64,000 nucleotides of DNA from Corylus avellana (Eukaryota; Streptophyta; Magnoliopsida; Fagales; Betulaceae): assembly GCF_901000735.1 (NCBI RefSeq), contig NC_081547.1:19654838-19718837 (forward strand), written 5' to 3'. Positions 11,646 to 23,658 of this stretch are shown here, piece by piece (the first letter of the stretch is position 1; every line of letters starts with the position of its first letter). Position numbers and translations under genes: made by a program. Under the pieces are notes generated by a model. It ran no database searches and was not told where the DNA came from. It saw only the letters and a list, made by a program, of their open reading frames with translations.

Positions 11646-12089
11646 AGCCGTACTACTAATAATAAACTAATAATAATAAAAAATAACAATTTAAAATGCA
11701 TGTCGTACAATAATTACAGCTCATTTGTTGATTGCCAATGATCACACGAGTCAATGGGAAAATGTTAATCTTGGTAATAAGGCCATTCAAGAAAATATAG
11801 TTTAAAAAGAAAGAAAGAAATAAATCAATAAAAGTTAGAGAAATGTTGTGGTGTAGTAGATGGAGTATGGAAAGCTCCTATGTTAATCTTGATCAATAAT
11901 ATAATAAAAATCAGATAAAAACTACTTAAAATTTCAAGTTTGTTGAATCTTGTTCGAACTTGATTGGAACTTGTTCGAACGAGAAGGAATCTCCAAGTGT
12001 TAGTGTTGCACGCGCATGAGGAAAACTAACTTGTTGGAGTTACGAAGATATTATAATTTAAGTATGTAAAGATATGAAAGTTATGTTAA
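11646..12089. other. Spacer, nothing recognised
   Basis: AT-rich sequence without coding frames, terminal repeats or RNA genes that I can identify. Confidence 0.4.
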
Positions 12090-12564
12090 GAAAATTTAAT
12101 TTACTTGAGTACATGCTTCACAAGCATATAGTCTCTCGTCTTTCTAAGATATTTGAGTATATGCTTGACCGTAACCTCAATTAGTGGTGCAGGATTTGAT
12201 TCATATATATATATATGCTAACCATGCACATTGCAAAACATATGTCTCATTTATTACAAAGCATAGCATACATGAGGCTTCCCTATACTGAAGCATAAGG
12301 AACAATACTCATTTTCTCTTTAGCTTGAATTGTTGTAAGACACTACTCCTTAAAAAGAGATACTCCATACCTAAAGGGAATAATTCCTTCTTACATTCTA
12401 CCATGCTAAATTTAGACAAGATTTTGTTTATGTATGCAGTTTGAGATAAGCCTATCATCCTATTCTTAGGATCTTGCGAAAGTTTGATCCCTACGATGTA
12501 GTTTGCTTTCCCAAAGTCTTTCATATCAAATTAGTTAGACAATCAAATCATCACGGTTAACGAT
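12090..12564 (-). pseudogene. Ty1/copia reverse transcriptase/RNase H relic, C-terminal part
   Basis: Minus-strand frames read FDMKDFGKANYIVGIKLSQ, then PYAS-GSLMYAML, then NPAPLIEVTVKHILKYLRK. These are the successive landmarks of copia reverse transcriptase and the start of RNase H. Several stop codons interrupt it. Its N-terminal neighbour, holding YVDD, is at 27310-27545: the two halves were separated by insertion of the 12565-27309 element, and the frame closes if that element and one 5-bp target copy are ignored. Confidence 0.8.
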
Positions 12565-12800
12565 TGTTAATTCTTGTGTTGGCTTAATTCAATTCTAAAA
12601 TACAGAAGTTACTGTTCACGAACTCAAACACTAATATAGAATGCTCAGAATCCAATCTCCACCGTTCATAATGTAGATTCATGGGTTATGAACGTTCCTG
12701 CAAAATATTAGCTCAATCGGACGACAAACGCTCATCAATCAGAGCTGTTGATTAGGGCTGGACAGCATTTCCAGAATGCTGTTTCACCCATTGCATGCCT

Positions 12801-12899
12801 TGTCCGGACAGGCCTTCCCTAGGTCCGGACCGCATTTTCAGAAACTCTGTTTCTGCTCCTCAAGGCCCTATCCGAACAGCCCATTAACCCGTCCGGATA
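12801..12899 (+). promoter_or_regulatory. TGTCCGGACA word array in copia-type U3
   Basis: The palindrome TGTCCGGACA (12801) and variants GGTCCGGACC (12822), TATCCGAACA (12869) and GTCCGGATA (12891) lie 60-165 bp upstream of a TATA box (TATATATA, 12963). The 3' LTR has the same set at 26662, 26694, 26730 and 26751. Function unknown. Confidence 0.6.
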
Positions 12900-13340
12900 C
12901 CCCGTAAGTTTTAGGCCTAAAAACGTGATTTTAAGTAGGTTAAGTCTAGGGTTTTGTCGTGGGTATATATACATCATTATAGAAGAGAGAAGCACAAATT
13001 TTCACCCCCAGAGAGTTCGTTGGAGGCTGTGCTAGGAGAGATCATATGTAGTGAGCGTTAAATTGAATCTCTTAGAGTTTTAGTTATTCATTTGATAAAT
13101 CTACGGCTGAGAAGTCTATCGGAAGAGTCCGGTAAAGGAGAATTACGTTGAAGAAGATTGTGAGCAAGCAGACGACTTGTAGGCTTGTCGATCTTACAGA
13201 GCCAAGGTCTTGCAATTGGTTGTAAGTGTTCCTAGTGTCCGTAATCTCTGGATAATCTTTTGATAGTGATTTCTTGGGATTGGCTGCCCCGAAGAGGTTT
13301 GACTTTTAGATCGTTTTCTAAAAGGTTTCCTCTTCGTAAC

Positions 13341-14681
13341 TGATAAGTGCTAAAATATTAATATTTTCAGCCCTTAACTTGCATGTTTTATTCCTTTGGT
13401 TTTACTTAATTAGGCCATTTTAATTTCTTATTGTGTTTTTTATGTTTTTACAGGCTTTTGGAAGAAAATGAAGTAAAACTGGATCATTTGGGCTCAAAGA
13501 AGGAAGATGGGAAAAATTGGAACTCCCTGACACTGCAATCGAGCGCAGTACTCGAGAGGACATAGCACAACGCAAGCCAGGAACGATCGAGCGCATGCCA
13601 GAAGAAGGATCAATCGCAGACTTGCGATCGAGCGCACACAGGCTGCGATCCAGTGCACCCGTGCGTAGGAGACAAACCAAGGTGGCGGCTAAGATGTCCC
13701 TATTTCCATATTAGGGTTTTCAAACTCCCAATTGTAATAGGATTAAAACCCTACGAAATCCCTAGGGTTTACTACTTTTTCAAGGACTTCTAAAGCCTAT
13801 AAATAGACTCTTAAGCCTTTAGAATAGAGAGGTTTTAAGAATGAGAGAATAGGAGCTCGTCAAGTTCAAGTCTTGGGTTTATTCTTTTCCTTTCTTTTCT
13901 TTTATTTTATGAAGATGTTTAACATCAACTTTATGTGTAGCTAACTTAATTAGTAGGGCTTGATTGAAGCCCTAGTTATGTTTTGTTAATATTTCAATAC
14001 TGGTGCCTTTGTGATGATCTTGTTGTGCTATTTAACTTGATTAATACCTATTTGTATGAATTCCTCATATGTGTGTGCTTGATCAACATATGCATGTGGT
14101 ATGGACTAGTTAGTTAAATCAATTTGGATGGCCGAGTTCTGGGTTTAACATAAGTAACAAAAGAAATCCACGTCGGGTTCTTGGGATAATCAACATAGGG
14201 AACCGGGAGTATATGCCATGCCCTAGGCCTCGTGTGTTTGTCGATTTCCATAGAACGTATGCTTTCCTAAAGAACAACTTAGTATAAATCATGCTAAATC
14301 CCTTAGGAATGAAAAGAGTTAGAGTAGATGCCATGCCTAAGTTGTTGCTTAGGAAAATCTATAGCTTTAGGAGTAGACGCCATGCCCTAAGGTTGACAAA
14401 CATTAGATATGCATAACCTGATCAAAGCATTGGCATATTGTTATATTAGCTAAATATAATTAGTGGTGGATATCAAAGCCCTACCCTTTATTATCATCAC
14501 TTAAAAAAAAATCAATCTTTGTTTTGCTTTTGCTTAAGGAATCTACTTTTAAGCATAAATTCAGCAATACTCGTGGGAATGATCCTGCACTTGCATCATA
14601 TACTACTATGCTGACCTTGTGCACTTGCAAGTAAAACGTATAAATTCTTATCTATTAATTTAGGTAATATTTTGCACATCA
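13341..14681 (+). repeat. 5' LTR of the Athila-like element (1341 bp)
   Basis: Starts TG and ends CA. The TATA box TATAAATAG is at 13798. Palindromic words TGCGATCGAGCGCA or variants are at 13534, 13581, 13623 and 13644, 135-265 bp upstream of the TATA box. The 3' LTR is highly similar, with some short indels. Confidence 0.88.
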
Positions 14682-14687
14682 AGTTTT

Positions 14688-14706
14688 TTGCGCCGTTGCC
14701 GGGGAT
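14688..14706 (+). other. Primer binding site, tRNA-Asp type
   Basis: TTGCGCCGTTGCCGGGGAT starts 6 bases after the LTR. It fits the TGGCGCCGTTGCCGGGGA site known for Athila elements, with one change. Confidence 0.75.
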
Positions 14707-14870
14707 TGTGGCGAATTTTGTTTAAATTTATCTTCCTTTAAGTTTTGTTATTTTAATTTTCAATTTTTAATTTAGTATTAGCAAAAATCAAAAAAAAAAA
14801 AAAAAAGAATTTCTTGTTTTCCCTAACTTTTTTGTTTTCTGTTTCAGGTTGCGGATTGGCATTCTATGAG

Positions 14871-14940
14871 TGCGATCAATCGTCAGCCAAGTGCGATCGA
14901 GCGCACTGCGATCGAACGCACAGACCTACGATCGAGCGCA
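14871..14940 (+). promoter_or_regulatory. Leader array of TGCGATCGAGCGCA words
   Basis: Four near-copies (14871, 14892, 14908, 14927) sit between the primer site and gag. Confidence 0.75.
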
Positions 14941-15003
14941 GTTCCAAGGAGCTTCCAGACCAGGCAGTACTGAAGCTGCCTAACTGAAGAAGTAATCAAG
15001 TTC

Positions 15004-16487
15004 ATGCAAGGTCGTCGATCTCAAGCCTCAACCGTTTTTCCCCTCGATCCTGAAATTGAGCGGACAATTCGACAACGACCTAGAGACAAAGAAGGAGAAG
15101 AAGAAGTTGAAATGGAAGATTTGCAAGAAAATCCAATTGGGCCAAGACCCCTAGAAGCAAATCCACCACGAGTGAGGAGACCAATGAAGCAAGCATACAT
15201 GCCAACAAACCTCCATCAACCCTCATGCATAGCATATCAACCGGAGGTGGACAACAGCTATTATATCTCTCCCCAAATTCTCAATGCATTGACCCACTTC
15301 AGAGGCACAGCTACTGAGGATCCCAACTTGCATCTTAAGGAATTCTTTGACTTATGCAAGCTGCAACATGTCCAAGGCCTAACTTCAGAGAGGCTAAGGT
15401 TAGTCCTCTTTCCTTTTCCTTGAAAGATAATGCAAAACTATGGTACAACTCCTTACCTGCAGAGTCCATTCATACTTGGGAAGAATTGACCACCAAGTTT
15501 CTGAAGAGGTTTTTCCCAACCCAGAAGACAAAGCAACTTAAAAGGGAACTTCAAATGTTCCAACAACGAGACGGAGATTTGTTCTTTGAAGCATGGGACC
15601 ACTTCAATTCCTTACTTCTAAAGTGCCCACACCACAATATTCCTCAAGATGAGCAGGTACAAATTTTCTATGAAGGATTAGATGATACTAACAAAGTGGT
15701 GGTTGATTCAGCTTGCGGAGGAACACTTATGGAAAGGAGTAGTGAGGAAGTTGTGGAACTTTTTGAGAGATTAAGTGAGCACTCACAACAATTCTGCTCA
15801 AGAGGAAGGAGAGGAATCAAAAGCAAGGGCATGTATGAAGTGAACCTCAATAGGGGATCAATCCATCAGTTGGCTGCAGTAGAAAAGAAATTGGATATGC
15901 TTGTCAAGGCCATGACTGTTCAGAAAAGTTCACCTTTGCAACAGGACACACCAATCCAGGTATGTGTTATTTGTTCCCACTTAGAACACACCACTGAGAA
16001 GTGTCCTTTATCATCTTTTGCAGAACAAGAGGAGGTGAATTTTGTGGGACAAAACAATTATCCCCATAAGAACAACCCATAGTCCAATACTTACAATCCA
16101 GGATGGCGTAACCATCCAAATTTCTCCTAGAGTAATAATCAAGGACAGCAGAAAGGGCCCCAACAAGCAAGTCAACCAGCTCAAGAGCCAAAGATGAACC
16201 AACGGGAGAATATGATACATAACCTGGTGACTTCACAACAGCAATTCATGGCTGATCAAAAACATGTCAATACAAAGACTGAGCAAGCCATACAAAAGCT
16301 GGAAGTGCAAATGGGTCAGATGGCAAAGGAGCTGTGTGAGAGGAAGCAGGGAGAATTCCCAGCTCAAACAATACCTAACCTAGGCAATCACCAGCAATTG
16401 AAGGCAGTCACAATTCCAAGAGGTCTTGCTCCTACAAGAGCACTTGAGCCAAATTCTAAAGAGCTCAAGTGCAGCTCTTCACACTAG
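15004..16487 (+). pseudogene. Athila-type gag, copy 1 (frameshift and stops)
   Basis: The reading starts at ATG 15004 and holds a retrotransposon gag core (LHLKEFFDLCKLQ, LWYNSLPAESIHTWEEL, KRFFPTQKTKQL, WDHFNSLLLKCPHH, FYEGLD). A degenerate zinc-knuckle segment (CVICSHLEHTTEKCPL) and a Gln-rich tail follow. Compared with copy 2, one T is missing in a T-run near 15415, shifting the frame, and two codons have become stops (16081 TAG for Tyr, 16129 TAG for Trp). Gag normally packages the element RNA into particles; this copy cannot make a full protein. Confidence 0.85.
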
Positions 16488-17370
16488 GAGTCTTACAGTC
16501 ACCAGTAGACGCGTTTGAGCAGGCAAGAACCTCAAGCACATCTACTCACAATAGTGGTATTGAAGCCACTAAGAGGGCAGTAACATTTTCTCTCTTGTCT
16601 CTTTATCCTACCTTCATCCCTTCACATATGTCTCGATGTTTTGACTTTTGCTTTACTTCTCTTTTGTGTTTTTTTTTTCTTAAAAAAAAAAAGAATTTTT
16701 TTTTTTGGTACTACGATCCCTGCGATCGAGCACAGTTACCGAAAGGTGGCTCGATACTTTATGTTAGTGTGCTCGAACGCACCCTATGTGCGATTGAGCG
16801 CACTATGCCCAGGCATACGCACTTCTGGCCGAATGCGATCGAGCGCACCAAGAGTGCGATCGGGTGCACTCGGACAACAGGGCATATGACCTATTTGGGT
16901 CACTTTTTTTCCTTGGCCCATAACTTCTCCTGGCCCCGTACAAGCTTCTCTCCAACCCCCACCTCCAGCACTCGTCTTCCTCCGATCTTACACCTCATTT
17001 TCACAAATCTCACCACACCACCACCACATAAGTCATTCTCCGGCCACCATACCACCTTCTTTCACCGAGACCCACCTCATACATCCCATTCTCACCCCCA
17101 ACCCTCAATATCTCCGAACACTCATCCAACCTCCATTTTTTTCAATTTTTCTCGCAATTGTGGGTGTTTGCCCACCCACATTGCCTCTGTGTTGGAATTT
17201 TTGCGTGTTTGCAGGGAGTTTGGAACATCCTAGGCTGGAGTTGTCTTTGTGGTCAACTGGAGTGCACACTACTTGTTCGACAAAAGTCCCCAACCAAGTT
17301 CCAAATGCCTAGAACACATGCTTGATCTTCCAGAGGGTCCGGAGCTTATGCTATTTTTCCCCCACTAGCT
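16488..17370 (+). other. Post-gag non-coding segment, copy 1, with word array
   Basis: This matches 18613-19552 almost throughout. It holds five words of the TGCGATCGAGCGCA type (16721, 16768, 16789, 16834, 16855), a poly-A/T patch and a Pro/Ser-rich low-complexity stretch whose frames look spurious. It ends at the assembly gap. Confidence 0.65.
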
Positions 17371-17470
17371 NNNNNNNNNNNNNNNNNNNNNNNNNNNNNN
17401 NNNNNNNNNNNNNNNNNNNNNNNNNNNNNNNNNNNNNNNNNNNNNNNNNNNNNNNNNNNNNNNNNNNNNN
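17371..17470. other. Assembly gap (100 N)
   Basis: A run of exactly 100 N, so the true size is unknown. It lies at the junction of the two gag copies. Confidence 0.98.
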
Positions 17471-18546
17471 AGGATCCCAACTTGCATCTTAAGGAATTCT
17501 TTGATTTATGCAAGTTGCAGAATGTTCAAGGCCTAACTCCAGAGAGACTCAGGTTAGTTCTCTTTCCTTTTTCCTTGAAAGATAATGCTAAACTGTGGTA
17601 CAATTCCTTGCCTGCAGAATCCATTCATACTTGGGAAGAATTGACCTCCAAGTTTCTGAAGAGGTTTTTTGTAGCCCAAAAGACAAAACAACTTAAAAGG
17701 AAACTTCAATTGTTCCAACAGCGAGATGGAGATTTGTTCTTTGAAGCCTGGGACCACTTCAATTCCTTACTTCTAAAGTGCCCACACCACAATATTCCTC
17801 AAGATGAGCAGGTACAAATTTTCTATGAAGGATTAGATGATACTAACAAAGGGATGGTTGATTCAGCTTGCGGAGGAACACTTATGGAAAGGAGTAGTGA
17901 GGAAGCTGTGGAACTTTTTGAGACATTAAGTGAGCACTCACAGCAATTCTGTTCAAGAGGAAGGAGGGGAATCAAAAACAAGGGCATGTATGAAGTGAAT
18001 CTCAGTGGGGGATCAACTAATCAGTTGGCTGCAGTAGAAAAGAAATTGGATATGCTTGTCAAGGCCATGACTGTTCAGAAAATTTCACCTCTGCAACAGG
18101 ACACACCAATCCAGGTATGTGCTATTTGTTCCCATTTAGATCACATCACTGAGAAGTGTCCGTTATCTTCTTTTGCAGAACAAGAAGTGAATTTTGTGGG
18201 ACAAAACAATTATCCCCACAAGAACAACCCATACTCCAATACTTACAATCCAGGATGGCGTAACCATCCAAATTTCTCCTGGAGTAATAATCAAGGACAG
18301 CAGAAAGGGCCCCAACAAGCAAGTCAACCAGCTCAAGAGCCAAAGATGAACCAACTGGAGAATATGATACATAACCCGGTGACTTCACAACAGCAATTCA
18401 TGGCTGATCAAAAACATGTCAATACAAAGACTGAGCAAGCCATACAAAAGCTGGAAGTGCAAATGGATCAGATGGCAAAGGAGCTGAGTGAGAGGAAGCA
18501 GGGAGAATTCCCAGCTCAAATAGTACCTAACCCAGGTAATCAATAG
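17471..18546 (+). pseudogene. Athila-type gag, copy 2 (5' end lost in gap)
   Basis: One open frame from the gap to a stop at 18544-18546 covers the same gag core as copy 1 with about 95% likeness, and without the frameshift or the two stops. It has a CAICSHLDHITEKCPL zinc-knuckle-like segment and the NTYNPGWRNHPNFSW signature common in Athila gag. The terminal stop replaces a Gln codon (CAG/CAA) present in copy 1, so it is itself shortened. The N-terminal part is missing because of the gap. Confidence 0.85.
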
Positions 18547-18612
18547 CAACTGAAGGTAGCTACAGTTTTAAGAGGTCCTGCTCCTACAAGAGCACTTGAG
18601 CCAAATTCTGAA

Positions 18613-18834
18613 GAGCTCAAGTGCAGCTCTTCACACTAGGAGCCCTACAATCACCAGTAGACGCGTTTGAGCAGGCAAGAACCTCAAGCGCATCTACTTA
18701 CAATAGTGGTACTGAAGCCACTAAGAGGGCGGTAACATTTTCTCTTGTCTTTTCATCTTACTTTCTTTCCTTCACATATGTTTTGATTATCCTTGATGTT
18801 TTGACCTTTGCTTTTCTTTTGTTTGAGTTTTCAG

Positions 18835-18875
<41 letters not shown>

Positions 18876-19552
18876 AAACAAAACAAATTTCCAATTTGGT
18901 ACTATGATCGATCGCAGGGTACCTACGATCGAGCGCAGTTACCGAAAGGCGGCTTGATACTTTCTGTTAGTGCGATCGAGCGCACTATGCCCAGGCAAGC
19001 GCACCTTTGACCGAATGCGATCGAGCGCACCTGGAGTGCGATCGAGCGCACTCGGGCAGCAGGACCTGCGACTTATTTAGGTCACTTTCTACCCATGGCC
19101 CACAACTTTCTCCCGGCCCCGTACAGACCCTTTCCAACCTCCCCACCTCCGGCACTTGTCTTCCTCCCATCTTACGCCTCATTTTCACAAATCCCTCCAC
19201 ACCACCACCACATAAGTCATTCTCTGGCCACCATACCACCTCCTTTCACCGAAAACCACCTCATACATCCCACTCTCACCCCCAACCCTCAATATCTCCA
19301 AACACTCATCTAACCTCCATTTTTTTTTAATTTTTCTCACAATTGTGGGTGTTTAACCACGCACATTGCCTCTGTGTTGGAATTTTTGCGTGTTTGTAGG
19401 GAGTTTGGAACATCCTAGGCCGGAGTTGTCTTTGTGGTCAACCGGAGTGCACACTATCTGTTCGACAAAAGTCCCCAACTAAGTTCCAAATGCCTTGAAT
19501 ACGTGCTTCATCTTCCAGAGGGTCCAGAGCTTATGCTATTTCTTCCCCACCA
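18613..19552 (+). other. Post-gag non-coding segment, copy 2, with word array
   Basis: Second copy of the 16488-17370 block: five words (18905, 18924, 18971, 19015, 19037), a poly-A run of about 35 (18836-18873), and the same Pro/Ser/His-rich low-complexity stretch. It leads directly into the third coding region. Confidence 0.65.
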
Positions 19553-20614
19553 GCTTTTGAAGAGCGGGAGTTGCTGTTTGAAACCACCTTCACCATAAGA
19601 GAAGATTTTCAACACAATGAGGCGACTCAATGGGCAGTCACCGAGTTTAGGCGAAGGGGCCTCAAGAAGCTCTTTAAACCGGTCACCTCTACTGTCTACC
19701 AGAAGTTGGTCGTGGAATTCTATGCCAAGCTTTCCCATGACTGTGACAACCCGGCCGCTCTCTCCTCAAAAGTACAAGGTCAAATTGTTCATGTAACGAG
19801 GGCCGACATAGCCGCCGCCTTATAGTGCAATGATGAGCATCCTCCTGAAACTGCAAATCTTGCCGAGCAACCGGCCAGATATTATGTGGCGGAGATCATT
19901 GAAGACATGTGCCAAGGGGACTATGCAGATGCCCACCACAATGCTAGCAGCAGGTCCAAGTTGCCACGAAGGTTATGGTTCGTGGACTCGGTGCTTCACC
20001 GCAATGCATTCCCCTTGGGACACAAAACTCAAAGGCATGAGCAATTCCTTCAAACTCTCTACGCCTTTCACAAGGATGCATGGTACTCCATTCCTGACAT
20101 TATTTGGAACCAAATCCATAAATTTTAGAATGGAGTGCACATTGGGGGAGCAGATTCCACGCATTCATGGGGATTGCCTTTCCCCTATTCGATCACATAT
20201 ATTTTGCGGAAAAAGGGCATTAAGGGCATTGCAGCTGATGAGCCAGTCACCACCACTCCATTATTCGGCATTCGCCAATGGAACAAGAGCTGCTCCCATA
20301 TGACCCGAGCACATCCAGAGGAAGAGGAAGAAGCAAATGAGGTCGAGCCAATGGCTGAAGATGAACCGGCAGCTGAGCCGGTAGATGAAGATGAGGAGGA
20401 GACCTCAATTGATGTTGGAGCCATCCAATACCGATCCCTTTGTGATCAAATGGACGGTCTTCGGAGGGAGCTAGCTGATCAAAGAAGGGAGGCTAGGGAA
20501 GATAAGGTTGCCATGGACAAACGCTTAGCTGCGCTAAAAGAATTGATGCAATCCATCCTAACCCGGTTACCACCACCACCTGGAGCATCTAATTCTAATT
20601 CTGGGCACCACTGA
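19553..20614 (+). pseudogene. Third coding region: plant-transposon-protein-like, two in-frame stops
   Basis: A single reading frame runs from about 19553 to the stop at 20612-20614, interrupted only by TAG at 19823 and 20126. The N-terminal two thirds include FEERELLFETTF, VVEFYAKL, RLWFVDSVLHRNAFPLGHK, AWYSIPDIIWNQIHKF and WGLPFPYSIT. I take this as the 'putative plant transposon protein' family, placed by pattern memory only. An acidic linker (EEEEEANEVE, DEDEEET) and a helical charged segment with a Pro tail follow. The two stops suggest recent decay. It occupies the place where pol would be expected. Confidence 0.65.
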
Positions 20615-22331
20615 GAGGGGACCACAGTCTGGCTGAAGACGTAAAACTTAGAGCTCATGGGAGGCACCCCATAGCATATCCTTTTGTTTTATTGTTTGTT
20701 TTATTTTTTTTTGTTTCTGTTTGTTTATGTTTTGTTTTACTTTGGTTTTTTTTTTTTGTATTTCAAATCTTTTCTCACTTTTTTACATTCTATTACTGCG
20801 ATTGATCGTACCTTGCGTGCGATCGAGCGCAGATTTTCATTTGGCTTTTCATCGCATTCTGTTAGTGCGATCGAACGCACCATGCGTGCGATCGAGCGCA
20901 CTTGGCAGCATCCCATAGTTAGTTAGTTTTTTTTTTTTTTTTTTTTTTCTGTTCAATTTTTATTTCGTTTTAGTTTTGTTCCTTTTTACTTGTTTGTGTG
21001 TTTTATTATTTTGCGGGGACAAGTGTACTTCAATTCAAGTTTGGGGGTGTGCTATGAGCCTTGCTATCCCAGACAATTTCGTCCGTATCCCGGGTAAATT
21101 CTTTCCTTTACTTAGACACATTGGGGACAATGTGTCATTTAAGTTTGGGGGTATGGGCACACATGATTGTTCACACACCTTGTACCAATTTCAAGTTATT
21201 TGTTTGTGTTTGTTTATGTTCAAAGAAAAATAAAAAAATAAAATATCAAAAAGAAAAAAATATATGCATGTTCATGTTTGTCTTAAAATTTTGGTTGATC
21301 TTAAAAATTGTGATTTGATTTCATCAGTGAGCTTAAAATTTTGAACACATGATTTGATAATTGAGTTTTTCAGTTTGGTTACTTGCTTAGGACAGTTGAG
21401 AATTCACATGTTTGATCTGATCTTACACGAGCACATTAGCACATAATTTGTGGGGTATGACATGAAAGTTTAATGTGTGTGTTTCTATGTCTTAAGTGAA
21501 ACTGGATGATTTATTAGATGGATACCTTGGCATATATATATGTAAAAAAAAAAAAAAAAAAAAAGAATCATTGATAAGCTTTTCACTAAGTAACTGGGCC
21601 TCTTTCCTTAAAGCAGTAAGTGTTCACCTCAAAAGGTGAAGAATTTTGATTTGGTTAATGTCATGGTTAGTTTGGTTTCGTAGCCTTTTTGACTCTAGTT
21701 AGTAAGTCCTAGGGGTGTCTCTTCACCTAATGCCCTAAAACCATCTAGTTTGGGAGTCATTGACTTAACACTCGTTACATGGGTCAATTAGAAAGCTTAA
21801 GGGAATCAAGCATTGCACAACCTGATGAAGGAAAAAAAAAAAAAAAAAAAAAGAAAGAGAAAAATATGTCATTGTTGTTCATTCTAATAGGAATTTCAGT
21901 GAACTTTGAGATATTGAGACATTGCACATTAGAAACAATTGGAAGCTTCATATTTATGTGCTAGTTCACTTTACCCGATCTTCAAACTTGTGATGTCTCA
22001 GCATGTCTTTTGTAAGTAATTAGATTTTAAATTCCAATTCATTGTGAAGATGGAGTTTATCTTTTTAAGCTTGTTAATGAATGAAAATCATGGTTTTGAA
22101 GTGATGCCTTAATTTTTGGAATAACATGAATTGTGCATGATGTTTGTAGGTAACATTTATGGAAAACCCTCACGAGACTCCACTAGTCCACTAGGGAAGT
22201 CCTAGGGGTTTAAAAGGCTTGTTGCATATGCTAAATACAATCGTACATCCCACGAAAGATGGATTTATCTCTTGTTTTCTGTTTTTCCATTCTTGTTTTT
22301 TGTTCTGTATTGCTAAGGGACTAGCAATATG
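20615..22331 (+). other. 3' untranslated region of the Athila-like element
   Basis: T-rich text, then four words (20797, 20818, 20865, 20887), then two internal copies of CAAGTTTGGGGGT or AAGTTTGGGGGT (21036, 21139), the second after GGGGACAATGTGTC. The stretch 21590-21830 matches 45415-45650 in the second Athila-type element. The short frames here are unconvincing. Confidence 0.6.
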
Positions 22332-22345
22332 TAAGTTTGGGGGTG
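22332..22345 (+). other. Polypurine tract of the Athila-like element
   Basis: AAGTTTGGGGGTG lies immediately before the 3' LTR and is the expected start site of plus-strand DNA synthesis. Confidence 0.75.
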
Positions 22346-23658
22346 TGATAAGTGCTAAAATATTCATATTTTCAGCCCTTAACTTGCATGTTTTATTCCT
22401 TTGGTTTTACCTAATTAGGCCATTTTAATTTCTTTTTTGTATTTTTTTTATGTTTTTTCAGGCTTTTGGAAGAAAATGAAATAAAACTGGATGATTTGGG
22501 CTCAAAGAAAGAAGATGAGAAAAATTGGAACTCCGACATAGCACAACGCAAGCTAGGAACGATCGAGCGCATGCTAGAAGAAGGATCGATCGCAGAGCTG
22601 CGATCGAGCGCACACGGGCTGCGATCTAGCACACCCGTGCGCAGGAGACAAACCAAGGTGGCGGCTAAGATGTCCCTATTTCCATATTAGGGTTTTCCAA
22701 CTCCCAATTGTAATAGGATTAAAACCCTACGAAATCCCTAGGGTTTACTAGTTTTTCAAGGACTTCTAAAGCCTATAAATAGACTCTTAAGCCTTTAGAA
22801 TAGAGAGGTTTTAAGAAGGAGAGAATAGGAGCTCGTCAAGTTCAAGTCTCCGATTTATTCTTTTCCTTTTTTTTCTTTTATTTTATGAAGATGTTTAACA
22901 TCAACTTTATGTGTAGCTAATTTAATTAGTAGAGCTTGATTGAAGCCCTAATTATGTTTTGTTAATATTTCAATATTGGTGCCCTTGTAATAATCTTGTT
23001 GGGCTGGTTAACTTGATTAATACCTGTTTGCATGAATTCCTTATATGTGTGTGCTTGATCAACATATGCATGTGGTATGGACTAGTTAGTTAAATCAATT
23101 TGGATAGCCGAGCCCTGGGTTTAACATAAGTAACAAAAGAAATCCACGGCGAGTTCTTGAATTAATCAACATGGGGAACCGGGAGTATATGCCATGCCCT
23201 AGGCCTCGTGTGTTTGTCGATATCCATAGAACGTATGCTTTTCTAAGGAACAACTTAGTATAAATCATTCTAAATCCCTTAGGAATGAAAAGAGTTAGAG
23301 TAGATGCCATGCCTAACTTGTTGCTTAGGGAAATCTATAGCTTTAGGAGTAGACGACATGCCCTAAGGTTGACAAACATTAGATATGCATAACCTGATCA
23401 AAGCATTGGCATATTGTTGTATTAGCTAAATATAATTAGTGGTAGATAATCAACGCCCTAACCTTTATTATCATCACTTAAAAAAAAATTAATCTTTGTT
23501 TTGCTTTTGCTTAAGGAATCTATTTTTAAACATAAATTCAGCAATCCTCGTGGGAATGATCCTGTACTTGCACCATATACTACTATGCTGACCTTGTGCA
23601 CTTGCAGGTAAAACGTACAAATTATTATCTATTAATTTAGGTAATATTTTGCACATCA
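22346..23658 (+). repeat. 3' LTR of the Athila-like element (1313 bp)
   Basis: TGATAAGTGCTAAAATATT to TTTTGCACATCA. The word array is at 22558, 22583 and 22599 and the TATA box at 22773. It is slightly shorter than the 5' LTR because of small indels, including loss of the first word. Confidence 0.88.

Larger units (their letters stand above)
13341..23658 (+). mobile_element. Athila-like Ty3/gypsy element lacking pol, nested in copia LTR
   Basis: LTRs at 13341-14681 and 22346-23658 begin TGATAAGTGCTAAAATATT and end TTTTGCACATCA. The element is flanked by a perfect 5-bp duplication GTAAC (13336-13340, 23659-23663). The primer site is of the tRNA-Asp type used by Athila. Inside are two copies of an Athila-type gag and a third coding region, but no protease, reverse transcriptase or integrase. 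A 100-N gap (17371-17470) lies between the gag copies, so part of the interior is unseen. It cuts the host copia LTR. Confidence 0.88.

Noticed and set aside
16469..17233. 254-aa open frame after gag copy 1
   Set aside because: It runs through the non-coding word array and a Pro/Ser/His low-complexity stretch; the equivalent in copy 2 is not open in the same way.
13534..22635. CRISPR-like array of short repeats
   Set aside because: The 14-mers are irregularly spaced, often paired and lie in LTR/UTR contexts of a plant retroelement; there are no spacers of constant size.
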